Assembly: GCF_001884185.1 (NCBI RefSeq)
Contig: NZ_MAOE01000037.1
Location: 186,001-250,000, forward strand
Length of the DNA stretch: 64,000 bases
Source: Bacillus albus
GTDB lineage: Bacteria; Bacillota; Bacilli; Bacillales; Bacillaceae_G
Direction of reading: 5' to 3'
The notes below the pieces were generated by a model. The model saw only the letters and a program-made list of their open reading frames with translations, did not search any database and was not told the origin of the DNA. Below, piece by piece: positions 53,274 through 62,164 of the stretch (positions are counted from its first letter, which is position 1; each line of letters starts with the position of its first letter). The translations under genes were made by a program, and so were the position numbers.

Positions 53274-53972
53274 TCATCCCCCTATTAAATCAGCATGTAA
53301 TAAAACCGGTTTTTTACTCATAAACCCTTCGGCATATAAGACTCCAACTTCTTTTCCAAACATTTTCTCACGAGCGACTACAGTTTCAACGTAACCTTCT
53401 GTTAACGGCGTTTTCACACCATCACTTCCTGTTGAAAACTGACTTTCATACGCTTCTAATGCTTCCACTTTTTGTGATACGTACTCACTTATATCTATAC
53501 AGAAATTCGGTTTATGAAAACCATTAATCATATAATGATAAAAAGACTCCACACGATGTGGTGGAACCTCTGGCATATATTTACGAATTCCCGCTGAAAA
53601 AATAGCTTCTTCCACAAGTTTTGCACAATTTGCATGATCTGGATGACGATCTTCATAATACGGCGCAAAAACTAGTTTTGGTTTATATGTACGAATCACC
53701 TTTACAATTTCACGTATATATTCTTCTTTCATATACAAACCACGGTCTGGCATCGCTAAATTTAGTCTCGTTTTTACTCCCATTATACGAGCTGCCGCCT
53801 TAGCTTCTTCTTTTCTTAACTCTATCGTTCCATTAGAAGAAAGATCAGCTTCTGTTAAATCACAAATACCTACTTCATACCCTTGCTTCGTATATTTAGC
53901 AATGGTACCAGCCATGCCGATTTCAACATCATCGGCATGAGCACCAAACGCTAATATATGTAATCCACTCAT
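53274..53972 (-). CDS. bshB1: Bacillithiol deacetylase BshB1
   Basis: The 232-residue protein is a LmbE/PIG-L-type zinc deacetylase with [16 protein letters not shown] near residue 8 (the AHxDD zinc motif) and [15 protein letters not shown] near 105 (the HPDH motif). It removes the acetyl group from GlcNAc-malate to give GlcN-Mal, the second step of bacillithiol synthesis. GAGGGG lies 7 nt before the ATG at 53972. It lies between mgsA and bshA as in B. subtilis. Confidence 0.96.
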   Translation of the reverse strand: MSGLHILAFGAHADDVEIGMAGTIAKYTKQGYEVGICDLTEADLSSNGTIELRKEEAKAAARIMGVKTRLNLAMPDRGLYMKEEYIREIVKVIRTYKPKLVFAPYYEDRHPDHANCAKLVEEAIFSAGIRKYMPEVPPHRVESFYHYMINGFHKPNFCIDISEYVSQKVEALEAYESQFSTGSDGVKTPLTEGYVETVVAREKMFGKEVGVLYAEGFMSKKPVLLHADLIGG

Positions 53973-53983
53973 AATTGTTCCCC

Positions 53984-54379
53984 TCATTTTCTAAACTTGC
54001 GGTAATCTAAATCTCCTCGCTCTAATGCGTGCATTAACATTTCAGCACTTGCCATATTCGTTGCAAGTGGAATCGCATATACATCACATAAGCGAAGTAA
54101 TGCATTTACATCTGGTTCATGCGGCTGAGCAGTTAGTGGATCTCGGAAAAAAATCACCATATCCATATCGTTTTTTGCAATCATGGCACCAATTTCTTGA
54201 TCTCCACCAAGAGGACCCGATTGATATCTTGTTACAACTAAACCAGTTGCCTCCATAATACGAAGTCCTGTCGTTCCTGTTGCAAATAATTCATGTTGTT
54301 CAAAAATTGGTTTATATGCGTATGCAAACGAAACCATGTCATTTTTCTTTTTGTCATGTGCGATTAAGGCAATTTTCAT
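53984..54379 (-). CDS. mgsA: Methylglyoxal synthase
   Basis: The 131-residue protein has [20 protein letters not shown] at the start, [14 protein letters not shown] near 35 (phosphate loop), [14 protein letters not shown] near 54, and [18 protein letters not shown] near 77. These include the catalytic aspartates. It converts dihydroxyacetone phosphate to methylglyoxal and phosphate. Bacillithiol, made by its neighbours, takes part in methylglyoxal detoxification, so the grouping makes sense. GGGGAG precedes the ATG. Confidence 0.97.
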   Translation of the reverse strand: MKIALIAHDKKKNDMVSFAYAYKPIFEQHELFATGTTGLRIMEATGLVVTRYQSGPLGGDQEIGAMIAKNDMDMVIFFRDPLTAQPHEPDVNALLRLCDVYAIPLATNMASAEMLMHALERGDLDYRKFRK

Positions 54380-54393
54380 CCGTTGTCTCCCCT

Positions 54394-55194
54394 TTAGTCG
54401 ATAATGTTTTCTAAACCGTACACAAGATGATCTAGATTCATTACTGTCTCAATTGATAGTTTTACACCAGACATAAATGATGCACGATTGAATGAATCAT
54501 GGCGGACCGTTAACATTTGTCCATCTCCACCAAACATTACTTCTTGGTGTGCGATAAGTCCTGGTAAACGTACACTATGAATGTGAATACCGTCTACATT
54601 TGCACCGCGAGCACCTTCTAGTTGTTCTACTTCATTCGGGTGACCTTGTTGCTTTGATTCACGATTTTGACGAATTAATTCTACTGTTTTTACCGCTGTA
54701 CCAGATGGTGCATCTAACTTTTGATCATGATGCAATTCAATTACTTCAACATCTTGGAAATACTTCGCTGCCATTTGTGAGAATTTCATCATAAGAACTG
54801 CACCAATTGCAAAGTTAGGAGCGATAATTGTTCCTACTGCTTTTTCTTTTGCAGTCTCTGTTAATTGTTTTAGTTCTTCTTCTGTAAATCCAGTTGTACC
54901 AATAACAGAACGAAGTCCACGCTCTACTGCTAGTGTAACGTGTTGTTTCCCAACTTCTGGCGTTGTTAAATCTAACAACACATCAGCTTCTACTTCTTCT
55001 AAACAAGTATGTAAATCTGCGTAAACAGGTGTATTTAGCGCTGGCATGCCTGGTAAATCAGAAATTTTCTCTCCGCCATGTTTATAATCTACTGCTGCTA
55101 CTAAATTAAAATGTTCCGTTCTTTCCATAAGAAGGACTGCTTCATGTCCCATACGCCCTCTTGGTCCAGCGATAATTACTTTAATTTCTTTCAT
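54394..55194 (-). CDS. dapB: 4-hydroxy-tetrahydrodipicolinate reductase
   Basis: The 266-residue protein has the Rossmann start [15 protein letters not shown], the TTGFTEEEL loop near 100 and the catalytic [18 protein letters not shown] near 155, with the His and Lys of the DapB active site. It reduces the dihydrodipicolinate precursor in lysine and dipicolinate synthesis. Its ATG overlaps the ypjD stop as TAATG, with GAGGGAG upstream. Confidence 0.97.
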   Translation of the reverse strand: MKEIKVIIAGPRGRMGHEAVLLMERTEHFNLVAAVDYKHGGEKISDLPGMPALNTPVYADLHTCLEEVEADVLLDLTTPEVGKQHVTLAVERGLRSVIGTTGFTEEELKQLTETAKEKAVGTIIAPNFAIGAVLMMKFSQMAAKYFQDVEVIELHHDQKLDAPSGTAVKTVELIRQNRESKQQGHPNEVEQLEGARGANVDGIHIHSVRLPGLIAHQEVMFGGDGQMLTVRHDSFNRASFMSGVKLSIETVMNLDHLVYGLENIID

Positions 55195-55535
55195 TATTCT
55201 TTCTCTCCCTCATCAATACGTGTCCAGCGATCTTTATCGCGAGTATTAAATTTATTCATTACAATGTTATGTGCTGTTTCTAAATCAATATTTAAACTAT
55301 TTGCCATACAAATCATAACAAATAATACATCTCCAAGCTCTTCTTCAATACTACGTTCTGTTTCAGTTGTTTTCTTCGGTTTCTCACCATAATAATGATT
55401 AACCTCTCTTGCAAGCTCCCCCATTTCTTCCGTTAAACGAGCCATCATTGCAAGTGGACTGAAATAACCTTCTTTAAACTGACCAATATATGCATCTACT
55501 TCTTTCTGCATATCCTTCATCGTTTTCGCTTCCAT
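55194..55535 (-). CDS. ypjD: MazG-like nucleotide pyrophosphohydrolase YpjD
   Basis: The 113-residue protein has the MazG pattern [20 protein letters not shown] near residue 30 and [18 protein letters not shown] near 65, the ExxE and ExxD metal sites. It would hydrolyse non-canonical or excess NTPs. I chose the ATG at 55535 because AGAGGTG lies 7 nt upstream; the longer frame to 55592 is not supported. It is the first gene of the ypjD-dapB-mgsA-bsh operon. Confidence 0.93.
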   Translation of the reverse strand: MEAKTMKDMQKEVDAYIGQFKEGYFSPLAMMARLTEEMGELAREVNHYYGEKPKKTTETERSIEEELGDVLFVMICMANSLNIDLETAHNIVMNKFNTRDKDRWTRIDEGEKE

Positions 55536-55617
55536 ACAATTCACCTCTAATCCTTCCTCTTTCATGTTAGCCAATTCATCGCGATTTGACAAATATTATT
55601 CCCTGCCAAACACCTAT

Positions 55618-55646
55618 TTGCTACCCTTTTTTGGATACACTATAAT
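55618..55646 (+). promoter_or_regulatory. ypjC: Sigma-A promoter of ypjC
   Basis: TTGCTA (55618-55623), 17 nt and TATAAT (55641-55646) on the plus strand. A bcr1-like element begins within the -10 and so makes up most of the ypjC leader. Confidence 0.6.
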
Positions 55647-55766
55647 AAAGTGAAACTTCTTTTGCATGCTTTTCGCAAAAGATTAGCCTAAACCAATCGG
55701 GTTCCTACGGCTGGTTCGCCCTGCTTCCGTGCTTTATCTCCTACCAGCCGTTGGAACGGGGTAAAG
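55645..55766 (+). repeat. bcr1-like repeat with changed stems, copy 4a
   Basis: The element starts ATAAAGTGAAAC and ends GGGGTAAA. The fixed parts (ATTAGCCTAAACCAATC) match copy 1, but the stems have new sequence: CTTTTGC/GCAAAAG, then CTACGGCTGG/CCAGCCGTTGG. Pairing is kept while sequence is not. Confidence 0.6.
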
Positions 55767-55816
55767 TGAAACTTTCTTTTGTGTTTTTTGCAAAAGATTA
55801 GCCTAAACCAATCAAT
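55761..55816 (+). repeat. Partial bcr1-like repeat, copy 4b
   Basis: A second start (TAAAGTGAAACTTTCTTTTG) follows copy 4a directly, with a CTTTTG/CAAAAG stem and ATTAGCCTAAACCAATCAA. The second half is missing. The two form a tandem. Confidence 0.55.
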
Positions 55817-55921
55817 TTTTTATAGCCTTCACTTTTTTCACTAGCAACTAGAAATTACTTATCATTATGTTTTACCGTTTCAGCGGAGCAATGCAATCTA
55901 CATAATTAGGGGGATTTCTAT

Positions 55922-56803
55922 ATGACATCAAATTTGAAGATTCGAAATATCATTTTCATTTTAATCGGTTCCGCTATTTTTTCTTTCGGTATTGTGAATA
56001 TCAATATTGAAAATCACCTTGCAGAAGGCGGATTTACCGGTATCACACTATTATTGTATTTTCTATTTAAGTTTGATCCTTCTTATTCAAACTTAATTTT
56101 AAATATCCCTATATTTTTTATTGGTTGGAAGTTACTTGGAAGAACGACATTTATCTATACACTAATCGGCACATTCAGCGTATCTTTATTTCTATGGATT
56201 TTTCAGCGTTACGAAGTTCTTAACTTACATTTAAACTTACAAAATGATATGACACTCGCGGCTTTATTCGCCGGGGCATTTATCGGTATCGGTCTTGGCA
56301 TCATATTTAAATATGGCGGGACTACTGGCGGTGTAGATATTATCGCGAGACTCGCTCATAAATATGTTGGCTGGAGTATGGGGAAAACGATGTTTATGTT
56401 TGATGCTATCGTCATTATCGTCTCGATTCTTACCTATTTATCATACCGCGAAGGCATGTATACGTTAGTTGCTGTTTTTATTGGGGCGAAAGTCATTGAT
56501 TTTATGCAAGAAGGAGCCTATGCGGCAAAAGGAGCAACGATTATTTCAGATAAAAATGATGAAATTGCTGCCAAGATTTTATCTGAGATGGAGCGCGGAG
56601 CAACCTTTTTAAAAGCTGTTGGATCGTATACAAAAGTGGAACGGAACGTATTGTATTGCGTCGTTGCTAAAAATGAAATCGTGAAATTAAAAAACATTAT
56701 TACTTCTGTAGATCCTCATGCCTTTGTTGCTGTAAGTGACGTACATGATGTAGTTGGTGAAGGTTTTACATTAGATGAAAATAAAAATCCGTTACATACA
56801 TAA
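55922..56803 (+). CDS. ypjC: YitT-family membrane protein YpjC
   Basis: The 293-residue protein has about five to six membrane helices and a C-terminal DUF2179 domain (KGATIISDKNDEIAAKIL onward). The KYGGTTGGVDIIARLAHK motif near residue 140 is characteristic of YitT proteins. The transported substrate is unknown. GGGGG lies 8 nt before the ATG. It is transcribed divergently from ypjD. Its long leader contains two bcr1-like elements. Confidence 0.9.
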   Translation: MTSNLKIRNIIFILIGSAIFSFGIVNINIENHLAEGGFTGITLLLYFLFKFDPSYSNLILNIPIFFIGWKLLGRTTFIYTLIGTFSVSLFLWIFQRYEVLNLHLNLQNDMTLAALFAGAFIGIGLGIIFKYGGTTGGVDIIARLAHKYVGWSMGKTMFMFDAIVIIVSILTYLSYREGMYTLVAVFIGAKVIDFMQEGAYAAKGATIISDKNDEIAAKILSEMERGATFLKAVGSYTKVERNVLYCVVAKNEIVKLKNIITSVDPHAFVAVSDVHDVVGEGFTLDENKNPLHT

Positions 56804-56807
56804 ACCG

Positions 56808-56844
56808 AACTAGAAAAGCTCTTTAGCTTTTCTAGTTTTTTATT
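56808..56844. terminator. Bidirectional terminator between ypjC and the UDG-like gene
   Basis: AACTAGAAAAGCT and AGCTTTTCTAGTT form a 13-bp stem, with a T run on the plus strand. The stop codon of the UDG-like gene is in the right arm. Confidence 0.85.
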
Positions 56845-57473
56845 ACATATTTTTTAAGCTCCTCTAAATCATCATAAATAAGCTCCAATAAACTCCGATT
56901 ATAAAAAATGGAAGCCGGATGAAAGGTCGGGAAAATATGATATTCTTCCTCTGACCATGTAAATGCTGCATTTTGCATATCCTTTAATTTTTGAATGGGC
57001 TGTTTTAATAATTGTCCGTGTACATCTGTGATTTTTTTATTGTTTCCTGTTAAACGCTGAAGACCGATATTTCCAAGCGTGACGATAAGCTTCGGATTTA
57101 TTTTCTCTATTTCATAATCTAACAAAGGCGCATGGGCAATTATTTCTCCTTGATTTGGTGTTCTATTATACTTCTTCTGTATGATTTCACCATTTCTTTC
57201 TTTTTTCTCTCGCCACTTATACGGTCTGCTTCTTACAGCGCTCGTAATATATACTTCTTCCCTTGTAACATCAATCCGTTCTAAAAAAACCATTAATTGT
57301 TTTCCCGCTCTCCCGCTAAACGGAATTCCATTATGAATTTCTGTTTCACCAGGTGCTTCTCCTAGCAACATAAATTTTGGATTTTCAGGACCTTGTCCAC
57401 TTAAAAAACCTTCTAGCTCATAAGGAGCACTACGCTCTCTCACTTGTTTTACTAAATGACTTGGATATTTCAT
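56832..57473 (-). CDS. Uracil-DNA glycosylase-like protein (family 4-like, no Cys)
   Basis: The 213-residue protein has the family 4/5 motif A in MLLGEAPGETE near residue 33, an SGRAGKQL segment, the mid-domain LIVTLGNIGLQRL and motif B in FHPASIFYN near 180. It probably removes uracil or another deaminated base from DNA. Classical family-4 enzymes bind a 4Fe-4S cluster with four cysteines, but this protein has no cysteine at all. I chose the ATG at 57473 with AAAGGCGG upstream. Confidence 0.87.
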   Translation of the reverse strand: MKYPSHLVKQVRERSAPYELEGFLSGQGPENPKFMLLGEAPGETEIHNGIPFSGRAGKQLMVFLERIDVTREEVYITSAVRSRPYKWREKKERNGEIIQKKYNRTPNQGEIIAHAPLLDYEIEKINPKLIVTLGNIGLQRLTGNNKKITDVHGQLLKQPIQKLKDMQNAAFTWSEEEYHIFPTFHPASIFYNRSLLELIYDDLEELKKYVIKN

Positions 57474-57542
57474 TTCCCCACCGCCTTTCCGCATTACTTC
57501 TATTATTTCTATTTGCAATACATTATATAATTCAATCCATAA

Positions 57543-57574
57543 AACAAAAAAAGACTATCAAATGATAGTCTTTA
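57543..57574 (-). terminator. Terminator of the YugP-like gene
   Basis: AAAGACTATCATTTGATAGTCTTT on the minus strand is a perfect hairpin followed by a T run. The stop codon TAA is the first base pairs of the stem. Confidence 0.85.
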
Positions 57575-58255
57575 GTCGTCGCTACGCTGCATGCCAGTAT
57601 ACATTAATACGAGACGTAATAATTCAAATACCGCTACAGCTGCAGCTGCTACATATGTTAATGCTGCCGCATTTAATACTTTACGAGCTTGCCCATATTC
57701 ATCTGTTGATACGATACCTAACGCTTCAATTTGTTGCATTGCACGCTTGGATGCATCAAACTCAACTGGTAATGTAACAAGTTGAAACACAACACCTGCC
57801 GCCATTAAAATAATACCTAATAACAATAAGTTAGCCATAGATGCAAAGGCACCAATCATAATAAATACCCAAGAAATATTCGATCCAAAGTTTGCAACTG
57901 GCACTAACGAATGACGAATACGCATAAAGTTATAATCTTTTGCATCTTGAATTGCGTGTCCTACTTCGTGTGCTGCAACTGCTGTACCAGCAACTGAATG
58001 ACCGTAATAGTTATCTGTTGATAATCGAACTGTTTTTGCAGTTGGATCATAATGGTCTGATAAATGACCTGGTGTTTCTTCAACAGCTACGTTGTATAAT
58101 CCATTCTCATCTAAAATTTTCCGAGCCACTTCCGCTCCTGTCATACCCGATGTTGAATAAACTTGTGAATACTTGCTATAGGCACTACGTACTTTTGACT
58201 GTGCATACAACGGTATGATCAAAATGATCGCGAAGTAAATTAAATAAAACATCAT
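57572..58255 (-). CDS. YugP-like membrane zinc metallopeptidase
   Basis: The 227-residue protein has an N-terminal membrane helix and the zinc motif VAAHEVGHAIQDAKDY (HExxH near residue 110). Two or three more hydrophobic segments and a LPVEFDASKRAMQ motif follow, which carries the third ligand region. It matches the neutral zinc metallopeptidase family of B. subtilis YugP. I chose the ATG at 58255, which has GGAGG 11 nt upstream; a longer frame lacks support. The active site would face the cytoplasm or the membrane interface. Confidence 0.88.
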   Translation of the reverse strand: MMFYLIYFAIILIIPLYAQSKVRSAYSKYSQVYSTSGMTGAEVARKILDENGLYNVAVEETPGHLSDHYDPTAKTVRLSTDNYYGHSVAGTAVAAHEVGHAIQDAKDYNFMRIRHSLVPVANFGSNISWVFIMIGAFASMANLLLLGIILMAAGVVFQLVTLPVEFDASKRAMQQIEALGIVSTDEYGQARKVLNAAALTYVAAAAVAVFELLRLVLMYTGMQRSDD

Positions 58256-58365
58256 GAATCTCTGAACCTCCATTGAAGTTTTAATTATAGTACTTCTCAT
58301 TCTATTTTTTTCTGCCATCATTGTCAATGAATAAACCTTACAATCCATATCTTTATTTATTTTCA

Positions 58366-59154
58366 TTATCTATTCTTAGAGTGCACATTACTTTTTCTTT
58401 TTTCTCTCTCTCCTTTATACTTTCTCCATCCAACATAAGTTAATGTGAAGAGAATAAGACCTCCAGTAATTGTCATAAACCAAATGAGCGAGGGTGCAAT
58501 TTCATCTTTTTTTACTGTGTGAAATATTTTTTGTAAATCCCCTTTAATAATTCCTACTTGCATTTGTCCACCTTTTGTTTTTAACATAACATTACGAAAT
58601 TCATCTAAATAAGATAAATGGGCGTTTACACGTTGCACTTCATTTTCTGGCAAGGCAATCATTAAGCTTGGATAAATAATATTGAATTCATGTAAAAATG
58701 TATTTAACGTTTGTTGAAATTGTCCCGTATCTTCTTTTGACATCGCTTTTTCCATTTGAGAAAAGGCATCCATTACTTTTCCTTCTCTTTCCATCCAAAG
58801 TGGTTGATACTTTGATACTTGTGCATCAACAGCGAGCTGCAGGGCTAACACATTATCAATTTTAACTTGTTTACTTACATCTTCTTCCGCGAGAGATTGT
58901 TTCGCTTTGTCGTAAGCTAAAGAAATAACTCTAACTTGATCTGGCGTTACCTCTTGCTTCTTTTCATTCCCCTTTATAACAAACTGCTCCGAGAAATGTT
59001 GTAATACTTGTACTGCTTTTTCATCTTCATTACGCTTCACTAACTGTAATGAGTCATCTAACAATCCTGTTAGTTCACTCCACTCTTCAGCATATATACG
59101 TAACGGAAACATTATAATTAGAAATGCTATCAATCCAATTAATGTTCTCTTCAT
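58366..59154 (-). CDS. ypjB: Sporulation protein YpjB
   Basis: The 262-residue protein has a signal or anchor helix at residues 4-22, a long helical extracytoplasmic part, and a C-terminal membrane helix (LIWFMTITGGLILFTLTYVG). The tail after it is basic. This matches the YpjB family, whose B. subtilis gene is in the sigma-E regulon. GGGGGG lies 6 nt before the ATG at 59154. A possible sigma-E-like site is too weak to call. Confidence 0.9.
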   Translation of the reverse strand: MKRTLIGLIAFLIIMFPLRIYAEEWSELTGLLDDSLQLVKRNEDEKAVQVLQHFSEQFVIKGNEKKQEVTPDQVRVISLAYDKAKQSLAEEDVSKQVKIDNVLALQLAVDAQVSKYQPLWMEREGKVMDAFSQMEKAMSKEDTGQFQQTLNTFLHEFNIIYPSLMIALPENEVQRVNAHLSYLDEFRNVMLKTKGGQMQVGIIKGDLQKIFHTVKKDEIAPSLIWFMTITGGLILFTLTYVGWRKYKGEREKRKSNVHSKNR

Positions 59155-59246
59155 CACGGTCCCCCCTATAACTACTAGTACAAAATATGTGAATTTGGAC
59201 AAGAATAGAACAGAACTGGACCGAAAAATATATTATCGTTTTACAA

Positions 59247-59281
59247 ACAAAAAAATTCTCTTTAAACAGAGAATTTTTCCT
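59247..59281 (-). terminator. Terminator of the TIGR01906-type gene
   Basis: AAATTCTCTGTTTAAAGAGAATTT on the minus strand is a hairpin followed by TTTT. The last codons and stop of the gene form its 5' arm and loop. Confidence 0.8.
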
Positions 59282-59948
59282 TTGAAACCCTTTTCTTTTT
59301 TACGAAATATCTATACAAGCTATAAGAAATTATGCTACCTAATAAAATAAATAATAAAATAGCACATGCAGCATGCATAAAGAATTCTTCTGGTAACATT
59401 AATATAATCGGATCCGTTTCAATATCGAACATCCAATAATCATTACTAAATAACAGCTTATGAAATAATACAAAACTCTTTTCAAAATTAATAGCGATCG
59501 GTAACATAAGCGCTATCGGAAAGATAATTGTTAAAATCGATCCGTGTAATAAAAACTTTTCATTTTTCTTTTTCAATAAATACATGCCACCTACTATCAT
59601 AATCATAATTGTCGCATACATCACATATTGAATTTTCACTAAAATATTTTTAACATCTACAAAATGAATACGGCCATTTGTAGACATATCTAATGTAGGA
59701 AACTGTAATGCTCCGTCATAAAACGGAGATAAATATGTGATAAGCACATCATAATTTCTTTTAATATCAGCCTTCGTCATATCCGCTAAGTCTGGAATAT
59801 TTAAAAAATCAATTTCAAAATAATATAGCCATTTTCCGTATACAACGGCCGTTGTTGCGAGTGCAAATATAGAAAATGCTATACTATATGAAACAACTAT
59901 CGTAATCAATCGATCCAATATTTTTGTACCACTCTTATTCTTCTTCAT
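59262..59948 (-). CDS. TIGR01906 / DUF1461 integral membrane protein
   Basis: The 228-residue protein has four to five membrane helices (about residues 15-40, 108-128, 135-155 and 190-212). Between the first two it has a soluble loop with FLNIPDLADMTKADIKRNYD and LSPFYDGALQFP. That loop pattern is typical of the TIGR01906 family of Firmicutes. Its function is unknown. It lies between ypjA and ypjB; B. subtilis lacks it at this position as far as I recall. Confidence 0.82.
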   Translation of the reverse strand: MKKNKSGTKILDRLITIVVSYSIAFSIFALATTAVVYGKWLYYFEIDFLNIPDLADMTKADIKRNYDVLITYLSPFYDGALQFPTLDMSTNGRIHFVDVKNILVKIQYVMYATIMIMIVGGMYLLKKKNEKFLLHGSILTIIFPIALMLPIAINFEKSFVLFHKLLFSNDYWMFDIETDPIILMLPEEFFMHAACAILLFILLGSIISYSLYRYFVKKKRVSKEKFSV

Positions 59949-59965
59949 TTTCTCCCCCTAAATGT

Positions 59966-60589
59966 TCATAAAGAAAACTGTTTTCGGTTCTCACGTAAGC
60001 AATAATAATATGTAACACATAATGTGGCGATGCTTAGCCAAAACGTAAAATAACCAATTTCTCCTACAAACAAATGCATAATTCCATATCTCGGCATTTG
60101 CCAAAATAAATAATCAATTGCATCATTATGTAATGTCCATATAGCCGCTACCGCAAAATGCCATTTTTTTATACGGTAAAACGGCGCATATAACACTGCT
60201 TGTACTGCCATCGCAAAATGCGAAAGCATTAACATATACCCGATAAGACCAATAGGACCTTTTACATAGATCATAACCCCATTTACAACAACAGCCCATA
60301 TACCATATTTTATTAAAGTAACAATCGCTAGCGCCTCTATGAATCCCCAATTTCTCTTTATTAAAAAAGCAATTAACACAAAGACAAAAAAGAGACTCGC
60401 CATTGGGCTATCCGGTACAAACAGCCAAAATATAGGTGAAGTTTCTTTTAGTTGATTTCCATACCATATAAATCCGTATATCGTACCTAATATGTTAACA
60501 ACTAATAAAAATAATAATACAGAACGTTGTCTTAACATTGCATACAAGTAAACCAAGCTGTATACCCAACACCTTTCAAACAAAGTCAT
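59966..60589 (-). CDS. ypjA: YpjA membrane protein (DUF1405)
   Basis: The product has five to six membrane helices with VNILGTIYGFIWYGNQL near the start, FVPDSPMASLFF and LHNDAIDYLFWQMPRYG, the DUF1405 pattern. The start is uncertain. A frame from 60637 has a TATAAT within its first codons, so I give the ATG at 60589, and the true start may be a few codons further in. It lies downstream of qcrC, separated by a terminator. Its function is unknown. Confidence 0.82.
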   Translation of the reverse strand: MTLFERCWVYSLVYLYAMLRQRSVLLFLLVVNILGTIYGFIWYGNQLKETSPIFWLFVPDSPMASLFFVFVLIAFLIKRNWGFIEALAIVTLIKYGIWAVVVNGVMIYVKGPIGLIGYMLMLSHFAMAVQAVLYAPFYRIKKWHFAVAAIWTLHNDAIDYLFWQMPRYGIMHLFVGEIGYFTFWLSIATLCVTYYYCLRENRKQFSL

Positions 60590-60638
60590 TCTTTTCTCAA
60601 ACTCTACTCTATTATATAGTAAACTTTCTCTCATCAAA

Positions 60639-60678
60639 ATAAAAAGCTGACTACAATTTTTTTGTAGTCAGCTTTTTA
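60639..60678 (-). terminator. Terminator of qcrABC
   Basis: AAAAAGCTGACTACAA and TTGTAGTCAGCTTTTT form a 16-bp perfect stem. It lies just past the qcrC stop on the minus strand. Confidence 0.9.
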
Positions 60679-61446
60679 TTATTTTTTATTATACTTTGCA
60701 ACGAATTCCGAAAGTTTCTTCAGTTCCTCATCTGTACCTTTAAATACACCTTTAGGCATGGAACCTTTTCCGTCTTTCGCAATTTTAGCAATTTCTTCTG
60801 GCTTTAAAGTTAAGTTTTGCAGCGCTGGTGCTGCTGCCCCGCCTTGTAAATTATCACCGTGACATGTTAAACAAGTATTTTTTTGCATTAATTTATAGCC
60901 ATCATCATTTTTATCAACTGGTGCTGTTTTTACAATTGCTCCTTGTTTTTTTGCAGCTTCCCAGTCGTGGTGTGCTACAGATTCCCAAGTTAAAAAGATA
61001 ATAGATGCAATTGCTAAAAGCATAAATCCAGTTGCTACAGGACGCTTCAATGGGCGTCTTTCTGGTCCTCGATCAAGAAATGGAGCTAACAGTAATGCAC
61101 CAAATGCAATCCCTGGCATAATAAATGCCCCAATTACAGTAAATGAGCCAGAAGCATAAGAATACTTTAATAACTGATACAAGAATAAGAAATACCAATC
61201 TGGAAGTGGTATATATCCGGCATCAGTTGGATCCGCCATTCTTTCAAGCGGTGACGGATGCGCCACTGTTAAACATAAATAACCGATTAAAAAAACTGCA
61301 CCAACCATCCATTCTTTTAACAAGAAGTTCGGCCAAAATGCTTCTGTTTTCCCTGGGTATTCAGAATAGTCTTTTGGAATATTTGGTTTCCGAGCTACCG
61401 GTACCCGAGAATCTCCTACAAACTTCATCCCTTTGCCGCGATGCAT
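60679..61446 (-). CDS. qcrC: Menaquinol:cytochrome c reductase, cytochrome b/c subunit
   Basis: The 255-residue protein fuses a subunit IV-like part with three membrane helices (PLPDWYFLFLYQLLKY near residue 100) to a cytochrome c domain. The latter has the heme motif CLTCHG near 195 and the axial methionine in GSMPKG near 230. This fusion is typical of the Bacillus cytochrome bc complex. It passes electrons from the Rieske protein to cytochrome c or the oxidase. AAGGAGG precedes the ATG. Confidence 0.97.
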   Translation of the reverse strand: MHRGKGMKFVGDSRVPVARKPNIPKDYSEYPGKTEAFWPNFLLKEWMVGAVFLIGYLCLTVAHPSPLERMADPTDAGYIPLPDWYFLFLYQLLKYSYASGSFTVIGAFIMPGIAFGALLLAPFLDRGPERRPLKRPVATGFMLLAIASIIFLTWESVAHHDWEAAKKQGAIVKTAPVDKNDDGYKLMQKNTCLTCHGDNLQGGAAAPALQNLTLKPEEIAKIAKDGKGSMPKGVFKGTDEELKKLSEFVAKYNKK

Positions 61447-61489
61447 AATCTCCCTCCTTTAGTTCTTTCCCCTTTAATTTAGCAATCTC

Positions 61490-62164
61490 TTATAGCGGAC
61501 CGGAAATACCTTGTTTGCGAATCATGATGAAGTGGAAGGCCATTAAACCTAGAAGTGCTGCTGGTAAGAAGAAGACGTGAATAGCAAAGAAGCGAGTTAA
61601 TGTTTGAGCGCCAACAATTTCGGAATGACCAGCGAGTAATGTTTTAATATAAGGACCAATAAGCGGCGTTTGCTCTGCAATTTGAATCCCTACTTTCGTA
61701 GCAAATAACGCTTTCATATCCCACGGTAATAAATATCCGGTAAAACCAAGACCTAACATAACGAAGAAAATAAGAACACCAACAATCCAGTTTAGCTCAC
61801 GAGGCTTTTTATATGCGCCCTGGAAGAAAACTCTAAGTGTATGTAAAAACATCATTACAATTACGAGACTAGCACCCCAGTGGTGCATACCACGAACAAT
61901 TTGCCCGTACGCAACTTCATTTTGTAAATAATAAACCGATTCCCAAGCATTTTTAATATCAGGCACATAATACATCGTTAAAAACATTCCAGATAAAATT
62001 TGAATTACAGTAACGAAAAAGGTAAGTCCACCAAAACAGTAGACGAATGCAGAAAAGTGATGCGCCGGGTTAACATGCTCAGGTACTTCATGATCAGCGA
62101 TATCACGCCATATTGGTGTAATATCTAACCTTTCATCTACCCAATCATAAATTTTATTTAACAT
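61490..62164 (-). CDS. qcrB: Menaquinol:cytochrome c reductase, cytochrome b subunit
   Basis: The 224-residue protein is the short cytochrome b6-type subunit with four membrane helices. The heme-binding histidines are in AHHFSAFVYCFGGL, RGMHHWGASLVIVMMFLHTL and GAQTLTRFFAIHVFFLPA. It oxidises menaquinol in the membrane. GGGGGTG precedes the ATG, and it starts 1 base after the qcrA stop. A Cys near residue 43 is in the position where b6-type proteins bind an extra heme. Confidence 0.97.
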   Translation of the reverse strand: MLNKIYDWVDERLDITPIWRDIADHEVPEHVNPAHHFSAFVYCFGGLTFFVTVIQILSGMFLTMYYVPDIKNAWESVYYLQNEVAYGQIVRGMHHWGASLVIVMMFLHTLRVFFQGAYKKPRELNWIVGVLIFFVMLGLGFTGYLLPWDMKALFATKVGIQIAEQTPLIGPYIKTLLAGHSEIVGAQTLTRFFAIHVFFLPAALLGLMAFHFIMIRKQGISGPL

